From CAZLWA01 sp964563165 (GTDB taxonomy: Bacteria; CLD3; SB21): 8,874 bases of DNA. Location: positions 1-8,874 of the forward strand of contig CAZLWA010000057.1 of NCBI GenBank assembly GCA_964563165.1, read 5' to 3'. A model generated the notes under the pieces. It had not been told where the DNA came from. It worked only from the letters and a program-made list of their open reading frames with translations, and searched no databases. Position numbers and translations under genes: made by a program. Shown piece after piece: positions 1 to 5,506 of the stretch (its first letter is position 1; the number at the start of each line of letters is the position of its first letter).

Positions 1-127
1 ACAGCAGGGCGAGAAAGGAAAAGCCGTTGCGGAGTATGAGAAATTTCTGCAGATATGGAAAAACGCGGATTTCAAATCAAAAGAAATGGATGATGCGAAA
101 GCACGACTCGCAAAACTGAAACAATGA
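1..127 (+). CDS. C-terminal end of a probable TPR protein (likely a kinase-TPR paralogue), 5' truncated
   Basis: The frame starting at base 2 is open and gives 41 residues before TGA at 125-127. It reads QQGEKGKAVAEYEKFLQIW, then KNAD, and ends KARLAKLKQ. A helix of the form KAxxEYEKFLxxWKxAD followed by a charged AxARLAxLK tail is what I know from the ends of TPR-containing serine/threonine kinases and related TolB-TPR proteins. With kinase paralogues downstream, the simplest reading is that this is the end of another kinase-TPR gene. The kinase domain lies outside the window, so that is inference. The stop codon is inside the first repeat unit (cAATGAgt), where TGA overlaps an ATG at 124-126. 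What else it could be: any TPR protein unrelated to kinases. Confidence 0.6.
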   Translation, partial: QQGEKGKAVAEYEKFLQIWKNADFKSKEMDDAKARLAKLKQ

Positions 128-283
128 GTAATGAGTAATGAATAATGAGTAATGAATAATGAGTAATGAATAATGAGTAATGAATAATGAATAATGAGTA
201 ATGAGTAATGAGTAATGAATAATGAGTAATGAGTAATGAATAATGAGTAATGAGTAATGAATAATGAGTAATGAGTAATGTAT
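123..283 (+). repeat. Heptanucleotide tandem array A (AATGAGT/AATGAAT), 22 units plus one degenerate unit
   Basis: Twenty-two uninterrupted 7-nt units occupy 123-276. Each is AATGAGT or AATGAAT, differing only at position 6. A degenerate unit AATGTAT follows at 277-283. The last third has a 21-nt higher-order order (AGT, AGT, AAT types repeating). The unit is only 14-29% G+C, far below the flanking genes. On the + strand every frame contains TAA and TGA; on the - strand all frames are open (Thr-His-Tyr-Ser-Leu-Leu/Phe-Ile), which creates spurious ORFs. Heptanucleotide tandem families are known from filamentous cyanobacteria (STRR elements) and other bacteria; the role here is unknown. Confidence 0.97.
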
Positions 284-285
284 CC

Positions 286-349
286 AATGACTAAATGAAT
301 AAATGACTCAATCACTAAATGAATAAATGACTCAATCACTAAATGAATA
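286..349 (+). repeat. Octanucleotide tandem array A (AATGACTA/AATGAATA/AATGACTC/AATCACTA), 8 units
   Basis: Eight 8-nt units run in exact phase from 286 to 349. They contain a 24-nt higher-order repeat of three octamers (AATGAATA, AATGACTC, AATCACTA), present at 294-317 and 318-341, followed by one more AATGAATA. A 7-nt block AATCCTT (350-356) then abuts the kinase ATG. The period change from 7 to 8 after the heptamer array is visible directly and recurs in two other spacers. Confidence 0.93.
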
Positions 350-360
350 AATCCTTATGA
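343..360 (+). other. Five-codon mini-ORF overlapping the gene 1 start (ATGA)
   Basis: ATG AAT AAA TCC TTA TGA encodes MNKSL, and its TGA overlaps the kinase ATG at 357. Equivalent mini-ORFs stand at the same place in the other three spacers (MTKSI, MNEFL, MDKFL). No Shine-Dalgarno is visible in front of gene 1, so coupling by termination-reinitiation is possible. Whether it is translated is not known. Confidence 0.4.
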
Positions 361-3035
361 TCGGAAAAACAATTCTACAGTACGAAATCGTCGAACAACT
401 TGGCGAGGGCGGCATGGGCGTGGTCTATAAAGCCAAGGATACGAAACTCGATCGTTTTGTGGCGCTGAAATTTTTACCGCCAAGCGCCGCTTCTACGGAT
501 TCAGACCGGCAGCGGTTCATGCAGGAAGCGAAAGCCGCCGCCACACTCAGTCATCCGAATATCTGCACGATCTACGATGTGCAGGAATTTGAGGGACAGC
601 TCTTTATCGCGATGGAATATATTGAAGGAGATACGCTTCGTGACAGAAAAAACAATATCTCATTCAAACAATCCATTGATATCGGTATTCAGATCGCCGA
701 AGCGCTTGCCGCCGCGCATGAAAAAGGAATTGTTCACCGGGACATCAAGCCTGAAAATGTGATGCTGCGCAAGGACGGCCGCGCACAGATCATGGATTTC
801 GGCCTGGCCAAACAGCAAGGCGCTTCCCGCCTGACCAAGCAGGGAAGCACCGTCGGCACGATCGGATACATGTCGCCGGAACAGGTGCAGGGATTCAATG
901 TGGATCACCGGACGGATATTTTTTCATTTGGTGTTCTTCTGTATGAATTAGTCTCAGGCCAATCACCCTTCAAAGGATTACACGAAACGGCGATCATTTA
1001 TGAAATAGTCAATGTGGATGCGGAACCTGTTTCGATCGTCAAACCCGATTTGCCGACCGACCTCGACGCGATCCTGCTGGAATGTCTGGCGAAGGACCCG
1101 GACGAGCGTTATCAATCGGCCAAAGAGATCGTCAAAGACCTGCGCAAATTAAAAAGAGAATCCAGCAAACAGACCGCCAGCCGGATCCTGGCCGTTCGGC
1201 AAAGCCAGATCGGTTCCGGCATAAGAGCCCAAACAACAGAATACGAAATGGTGCCTCAGAAACGGCCTTTTTCGCCCAATGTATGGATGATGGTTTCGCT
1301 GGCTTTAGTTGTATCGTTGATCTCCGTCGTTGCATATTATTTCATTTTTGTGAAAACGGAACCGGAACTGATGAGGCTGACCTTTGAGGGCCCTCGCGGA
1401 GAGTCTTTTAATGCCTCCAACGGCGGGCATATAGAAATTTCTCCGAACGGGAAAATGATAGCCTTTGTGGCATCGGATTCTTCTGGAAAAAGTCACTTAT
1501 GGGTTCGCCCCATCAATTCCCCGATTCCAACACTTATGCAGGGAACAGAGAATGCGTACTACCCCTTTTGGTCCTATGACAGTAAAATGATCGCCTACTT
1601 TAAAGGCGGCAAACTGAAGAAAATAGACGCTAACGGGGGCCCGTCATTCACTTTATGTGATGCGTCGTCCGGAAGAGGAGGAACTTGGAACAAGGAAGGC
1701 GTGATTCTGTTCACGCCCAACAGCACGGGGCCGCTGCATCAGGTGTCATCGGCAGGAGGAACCTCCAAACCGCTGACCGTTCTGGACTCGACTGAATTCG
1801 AAGTGAGCCATCGCTGGCCATGTTTCCTGCCGGACGGAGATCATTTCTTTTACTCCGTTCAGACCAACAAATCCTCTCTGGATGAAGATGCCGATCATAT
1901 CCGGCTCGCGTCGCTACGCGACGGTAAAACTAAGATCGTCATTCATGCTTCAAGTAATGCGGTGTACAATAACGGCTGGGTATTCTATTACAAACAAAAA
2001 TCCCTCCTGGTTCAAAGGTTCAATGCAGGTTCAATGGAATTGGAAGGTGAGCCGATCCCGATCCTGGAGAATCTATTGTATTCCAGAGTGAGAAATAAAG
2101 GAGCGTTCTCTTCATCACGGGATGGCCGTTTGGTTTTTCTCGGAACTTCCAGTTCCGATGATGAGATGGTTGTTTTCGGTTCCAACGGTGTCCCGCAGCA
2201 TACGATCAAATCAAAAAGGACCTCGATACGCACAACGTTTTCAACTGACGGGAACCTGATCGCTATCGATGCGCTGGATGAAGGCGCAAGCACAGAGGAT
2301 ATCTGGATCCACGATATCCAGCGAAACAGCGATACACGGCTGACTTTTGACAAAGCCTCCGAGATCGTGCCGAATTGGTCGCCCGACGGCCGCAAGATCT
2401 ATTTCAGCTCAAACCGAACCGGCGTTTATTGTATATATGAAAAAAACAGCAACGGCACCGGTGAAGAACAGTTGATATACGGATCAAAATTAGCCTCCTA
2501 TGTTACAAGCATATCACGCGATGGGCAAAAATTGCTTCTTTCTATAAATGCGCAAGGGCCTCAAAAATGGGATATCGGCATCTATGATCTGACAGAAAAA
2601 AAATATGATCCCTTGCTAACTTCCCAATTCAATGAGTGGATCGGCGGATTTTCGCCCGACGGGAAATGGTTTTGCTATCAATCCGATGAGACAGGTAAGT
2701 ATGAGATTTACATACGGCCGACCGACGGATCCCAAAGCAAATGGCAAGTTTCAACTAACGGCGGGACCGGGCCGAATTGGTTAGCCAGCGGAAAGGAAAT
2801 AGTATTTACTGCTAATAATGAGCAATTGTTTTCAGTCCCGATTACAATATCCGGAGACCAGATCGTCGTTGGCCAATCCAAATTATTATTTAAGCCTGAC
2901 AGCGGTTTTCAGACCACCATAAAGGACGTGTCCGTAGACGGTAAAAAAATACTCGTGCAGCGGACCCTCAACGCGCAGTCGTTGAAAAGCGCGTCCGTTA
3001 TTTTCAATTGGCAGAACTTAGTAGAAAAGAAGTAG
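357..3035 (+). CDS. Membrane serine/threonine protein kinase with PD40 beta-propeller ectodomain (gene 1)
   Basis: An 892-residue Hanks-type kinase that transfers phosphate from ATP to Ser/Thr of protein targets. The kinase domain spans about residues 9-267: Gly-rich loop LGEGGMGVV (15-23), VALK lysine K38, alpha-C glutamate E57, HRD 127-129 with K131 and N134, DFG 147-149, and a Thr/Ser-rich activation loop (T160, S164, T165, T168) ending MSPE (172-175). As an RD kinase it probably needs activation-loop phosphorylation. A basic juxtamembrane stretch leads to one membrane span at about 310-332, so the kinase is cytoplasmic and the C-terminus outside. Residues about 340-892 form a WD40-like PD40/TolB propeller, with repeated FSPDGKxIxF-like blades (ISPNGK 361, WSPDGRKIYFSSN 674, FSPDGKWFCYQSD 765) and the usual end VIFNW. 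The ligand is unknown. The start at MIG puts the Gly loop at its normal distance. No Shine-Dalgarno precedes it. The stop TAG shares two bases with the next repeat array. Confidence 0.95.
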   Translation: MIGKTILQYEIVEQLGEGGMGVVYKAKDTKLDRFVALKFLPPSAASTDSDRQRFMQEAKAAATLSHPNICTIYDVQEFEGQLFIAMEYIEGDTLRDRKNNISFKQSIDIGIQIAEALAAAHEKGIVHRDIKPENVMLRKDGRAQIMDFGLAKQQGASRLTKQGSTVGTIGYMSPEQVQGFNVDHRTDIFSFGVLLYELVSGQSPFKGLHETAIIYEIVNVDAEPVSIVKPDLPTDLDAILLECLAKDPDERYQSAKEIVKDLRKLKRESSKQTASRILAVRQSQIGSGIRAQTTEYEMVPQKRPFSPNVWMMVSLALVVSLISVVAYYFIFVKTEPELMRLTFEGPRGESFNASNGGHIEISPNGKMIAFVASDSSGKSHLWVRPINSPIPTLMQGTENAYYPFWSYDSKMIAYFKGGKLKKIDANGGPSFTLCDASSGRGGTWNKEGVILFTPNSTGPLHQVSSAGGTSKPLTVLDSTEFEVSHRWPCFLPDGDHFFYSVQTNKSSLDEDADHIRLASLRDGKTKIVIHASSNAVYNNGWVFYYKQKSLLVQRFNAGSMELEGEPIPILENLLYSRVRNKGAFSSSRDGRLVFLGTSSSDDEMVVFGSNGVPQHTIKSKRTSIRTTFSTDGNLIAIDALDEGASTEDIWIHDIQRNSDTRLTFDKASEIVPNWSPDGRKIYFSSNRTGVYCIYEKNSNGTGEEQLIYGSKLASYVTSISRDGQKLLLSINAQGPQKWDIGIYDLTEKKYDPLLTSQFNEWIGGFSPDGKWFCYQSDETGKYEIYIRPTDGSQSKWQVSTNGGTGPNWLASGKEIVFTANNEQLFSVPITISGDQIVVGQSKLLFKPDSGFQTTIKDVSVDGKKILVQRTLNAQSLKSASVIFNWQNLVEKK

Positions 3036-3173
3036 TGAACAGTGAATAATGAATAATGAGTAATGAATAATGAGTAATGAATAATGAATAATGAATAATG
3101 AATAATGAATAATGAATAATGAGTAATGAGTAATGAGTAATGAATAATGAATAATGAGTAATGAGTAATGAAT
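3034..3173 (+). repeat. Heptanucleotide tandem array B (AATGAAT/AATGAGT), 20 units
   Basis: Twenty 7-nt units run in phase from the A of the gene 1 stop codon. The first two are AGTGAAC and AGTGAAT, then 18 units are AATGAAT or AATGAGT. The first four (AGTGAAC, AGTGAAT, AATGAAT, AATGAGT) change by one base per step. A block of eight units (3055-3110) is identical over 56 bases to the start of array D (8162-8217). The array is followed by a short AATGT and then octamer-like units. Confidence 0.96.
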
Positions 3174-3178
3174 AATGT

Positions 3179-3227
3179 AATGAGTAAATGGCTGAATGGG
3201 CTAAATGGCTAAATCACCTAATGACTA
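3179..3227 (+). repeat. Degenerate octanucleotide array B (AATGGCTA-like)
   Basis: Units AATGAGTA, AATGGCTG, AATGGGCTA (9 nt), AATGGCTA, AATCACCTA (9 nt) and ATGACTA follow the heptamers. The 8-nt pattern is visible but two units carry an extra base, so this copy is more worn or more divergent than those at 286-349 and 8288-8351. The 7-nt block AATCTAT (3228-3234) then abuts an ATG at 3235. Confidence 0.75.
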
Positions 3228-3238
3228 AATCTATATGA
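3221..3238 (+). other. Five-codon mini-ORF overlapping the vestigial start before gene 2
   Basis: ATG ACT AAA TCT ATA TGA encodes MTKSI; its TGA overlaps the ATG at 3235. It is the counterpart of MNKSL, MNEFL and MDKFL in the other spacers. Translation is unproven. Confidence 0.35.
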
Positions 3239-3258
3239 TTATCGGGAGCGACACATGA
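3235..3258 (+). other. Seven-codon leader mini-ORF (MIIGSDT) ending in ATGA overlap with gene 2
   Basis: The ATG at 3235 follows the repeat block exactly where genes 1 and 3 have their start codon. Its frame reads MIIGSDT and stops at TGA 3256-3258, which overlaps the gene 2 ATG (3255). It looks like a decayed kinase start (ATGAT-TATCGG versus ATGATCGG) followed by the native leader. The gene 2 Shine-Dalgarno lies within it. Confidence 0.45.
3244..3248 (+). promoter_or_regulatory. Ribosome binding site of gene 2
   Basis: GGGAG with a 6-nt spacer to the ATG at 3255. The surrounding TCGGGAGCGACACATG is closely matched at the gene 4 start (TCGGGAGTGGCACATG), so the leader is conserved. This supports the start at 3255 over the ATG at 3235. 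Confidence 0.8.
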
Positions 3259-5387
3259 TCGGACAAACAATTTCACATTATCACATTCTCGAAAAGATCG
3301 GTGAAGGCGGAATGGGCGTGGTCTATAAAGCCCAGGACACAAAACTGGACCGGACGGTAGCTATTAAATTTCTTCCGTCCCATCAGTCCGGTTCCGACGA
3401 TAACAAGAACCGGTTTGTGCAGGAAGCAAAATCGGCTGCCGCTCTCAACCATCCTAATATTCTCAACATCTATGAGATCGATGAGCGCGATGATTCGATG
3501 TTCATCGTGATGGAATATGTTGCGGGTGAGACTCTGTCGGCGGCGATCGGAAAGCATAAGTCTGAAACAGGCGTGCCTTTGATGCAGTCGATCACATGGA
3601 TCAACCAGATCGCACAGGGACTCAAAGCCGCACACGAAAAAGGCGTCATTCATCGCGACATCAAACCGCAAAATTTGATGGTCACGACGGACAGAGTAAT
3701 TAAGGTCATGGATTTCGGCCTCGCAAAGATCAAGAGCAAGGCGTCTATTACGAAGACGGGAACTTCTTTGGGGACGTTGTCCTATATGTCGCCGGAGCAG
3801 GCCCAGGGAATTTCCGCCGACCATCGGTCGGACATCTGGTCTCTCGGAGTCGTCTTTTATGAGCTGCTCACATCCGAGGTGCCGTTTAAATCGGAACATG
3901 AAGCAGGCCTGACCTATCTCATCATGCACCAGGACCCCGCGTCCCCAAGCACTCTGGACCGCCGCATTCCTCCGTCGGTGGACACGGTCGTGCTGAAGAT
4001 GATGATCAAGGAGAGAGACAGGCGCTTTCAGAATATGGATGAAGTCCTGGGCGCCCTTGCCGCGCTCCAAAAGGAGATTGAAGAAGGCAGCTCAGCCGCT
4101 TCAAAAAAGAAGGCCATTGCCGTACTCCCTTTTGACAACATCAGTTCGGATAAGGAGAATGAATATTTCGGCGACGGTTTGACCGAGGAGCTGATCGCAA
4201 ATCTTTCGCGCCTCAAAGAAATGCGCGTAATTTCCAGGACAACTACCATGGCGTACAAAGGCACTAAGAAGGACATCAAGATCATCGGAAGGGAATTGGG
4301 CGCACGCTATCTGATGGAGGGGAGTGTCCGGAAGTTCCAGGACGACCTGAGGATCACCGCTCAATTGATCGACGTGGAAGACGATTCACAGTTGTGGGCC
4401 GGAACTTTTAAGGGCAAACTGGCAGATATTTTTGATATTCAGGAAACCGTGTCCAAACAGATCGTCGATGCGCTTATGGTCAAGCTCTCACCGAGCGAAA
4501 AAGTCGTGCTGGCAAAACGTTCGACCGTCGTTCCCGAAGCGTTCGACTTGAATCTGCGTGCGAGAAATTTTTTATCGCGAATGACAAAAAACGACATCAA
4601 TGCGGCCATTCAGCTTTTTCAGAGAGCTACCGAACTGGACGTGCGGTATGCGGCCGCTTACGCCGGCCTTGGTGAAGCCTATGCTTCACAGTATTTCAAT
4701 TACGAACGAAAAGAAATATGGCTCGACCTGGCTATCGAAGCCGCCCTCAAAGCCCTGGTCTATGATCCCACGCTCTCGGACGCGTATGCATCTCTGGCGC
4801 TGGCGTACTTCAACAAGAAATCAATCGAGGAAGCTTTGACCGCGGGACATCGCGCCATCGAATTGAATCCTGAAAATCACATTGCTTATTGGATCCTCGG
4901 GAGGATCTACCACAGTACCGACCGGGACCAGGAAGCCGTGGACCTTTTCAAGAAAGTTCTGACCCTCAATCCGGATTTTTACTCGGCCTACAATGATCTG
5001 CTTATCGTCTATCAGCGATTAGGCAAGAAAGATCTTTGGAGCGAAATCCTTCAAAAAGCCTTCGAAATGTTCCCTCGCTATTTGTCCAAGCATCCGGAGG
5101 ACGCACGGGCCCACATGTTCTATGCGATCGATCTCGGACAGGCACGGCGCACCGATGAGGCGAAGCGGGAGGCGGGTAAGGCGCTGGAATTAAACCCGAC
5201 AGATCCGCTCATGTTTTATAATGCGGGGTGCTTCTACGCGAGTATCGATGAAAAACATCTTGCGATCAAAGCGCTGGAAAGCGCCATCGCTGCCGGCTAT
5301 GGGAATTTTGAATGGTTGAAACGCGATTCCGATCTGGACACTCTCCGCAATGAACCGGAATATTTGGAAATGATAAAAGACAAATAA
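3255..5387 (+). CDS. Soluble serine/threonine protein kinase with TolB/FlgO-like domain and TPR repeats (gene 2)
   Basis: A 710-residue protein with three parts. The kinase domain (about 9-270) has Gly loop IGEGGMGVV (15-23), K38, E57, HRD 133-135 with K137 and N140, DFG 153-155, and activation loop with T166, T168, T170, S171 and T174 up to MSPE (178-181). Residues about 284-417 form the TolB-like/FlgO-type domain known from class III adenylate cyclases and TPR proteins, with the signatures AIAVLPFDN, YFGDGLTEELIANL, GARYLMEGSVRK and LWAGTF. Residues about 428-685 form roughly seven TPR units (for example AYASLALAYFNKKSIEEALTAG, AYWILGRIYHS, AIELNP, VLTLNPD, ALELNPTD), followed by the usual closing LKRDSDLDTLRNEPEYLEMI. 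TPRs bind protein partners; the TolB-like part may bind a ligand or protein. No membrane span or signal peptide is seen, so it should act in the cytoplasm. It has a strong Shine-Dalgarno, unlike genes 1 and 3. What it phosphorylates is unknown. Confidence 0.94.
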   Translation: MIGQTISHYHILEKIGEGGMGVVYKAQDTKLDRTVAIKFLPSHQSGSDDNKNRFVQEAKSAAALNHPNILNIYEIDERDDSMFIVMEYVAGETLSAAIGKHKSETGVPLMQSITWINQIAQGLKAAHEKGVIHRDIKPQNLMVTTDRVIKVMDFGLAKIKSKASITKTGTSLGTLSYMSPEQAQGISADHRSDIWSLGVVFYELLTSEVPFKSEHEAGLTYLIMHQDPASPSTLDRRIPPSVDTVVLKMMIKERDRRFQNMDEVLGALAALQKEIEEGSSAASKKKAIAVLPFDNISSDKENEYFGDGLTEELIANLSRLKEMRVISRTTTMAYKGTKKDIKIIGRELGARYLMEGSVRKFQDDLRITAQLIDVEDDSQLWAGTFKGKLADIFDIQETVSKQIVDALMVKLSPSEKVVLAKRSTVVPEAFDLNLRARNFLSRMTKNDINAAIQLFQRATELDVRYAAAYAGLGEAYASQYFNYERKEIWLDLAIEAALKALVYDPTLSDAYASLALAYFNKKSIEEALTAGHRAIELNPENHIAYWILGRIYHSTDRDQEAVDLFKKVLTLNPDFYSAYNDLLIVYQRLGKKDLWSEILQKAFEMFPRYLSKHPEDARAHMFYAIDLGQARRTDEAKREAGKALELNPTDPLMFYNAGCFYASIDEKHLAIKALESAIAAGYGNFEWLKRDSDLDTLRNEPEYLEMIKDK

Positions 5388-5390
5388 GTA

Positions 5391-5502
5391 GTTATCAGTT
5401 ATCAGTTATCAGTTATCAGTTATCAGTTATCAGTTATCAGTTATCAGTTATCAGTTATCAGTGATCAGTGAACAATGAACAGTGAACAATGAATGAATTT
5501 TT
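5391..5502 (+). repeat. Heptanucleotide tandem array C: ten GTTATCA units grading into GTGAACA/ATGAACA units
   Basis: Three bases after the gene 2 stop codon, ten perfect GTTATCA units fill 5391-5460. They are followed in the same phase by GTGATCA, GTGAACA, ATGAACA, GTGAACA, ATGAATG and AATTTTT, ending exactly at the gene 3 ATG. The whole stretch is 16 x 7 nt. There is no octamer section here. Stop polarity is opposite to the AATGART arrays: GTTATCA is open in all + frames and has TGA/TAA on the - strand. TTATCAG-type heptamers are known in several bacterial genomes. Confidence 0.97.
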
Positions 5503-5506
5503 ATGA
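5489..5506 (+). other. Five-codon mini-ORF overlapping the gene 3 start (ATGA)
   Basis: ATG AAT GAA TTT TTA TGA encodes MNEFL; TGA overlaps the kinase ATG at 5503. Two further five-codon frames precede it in 14-nt steps: GTG at 5461 (stop 5476-5478) and ATG at 5475 (stop 5490-5492), each stop overlapping the next ATG as ATGA. Gene 3 has no visible Shine-Dalgarno. Translation is unproven. Confidence 0.4.

Noticed and set aside
123..276. Possible CRISPR array or plasmid iterons
   Set aside because: Units are 7 nt with no spacers between them, there is no cas or rep gene, and the same arrays recur between paralogous genes.
72..287. Minus-strand ORF of 71 residues made of a 7-residue Thr-His-Tyr-Ser-Leu-Leu-Ile repeat
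   Set aside because: It exists only because the complement of AATGART lacks stop codons in any frame. It overlaps the end of a real gene, has no Shine-Dalgarno and no known family.
281..360. Sigma-70-like -10 boxes in the AT-rich spacers (for example TATGAT at the start codons)
   Set aside because: TATGAT arises from the conserved ATGAT start itself, no -35 partner at proper spacing is seen, and AT-rich repeats give many chance matches.
3273..4070. Minus-strand ORF of 265 residues antisense to the gene 2 kinase domain
   Set aside because: The + strand has complete kinase motifs with normal spacing. Similar antisense frames occur opposite the other kinase domains, as expected from shared codon use.
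5388..5471. Read-through extension of gene 2 into the GTTATCA array
   Set aside because: The frame is open only because GTTATCA lacks + strand stops. TAA follows a typical protein end (EYLEMIKDK) and nothing suggests recoding.
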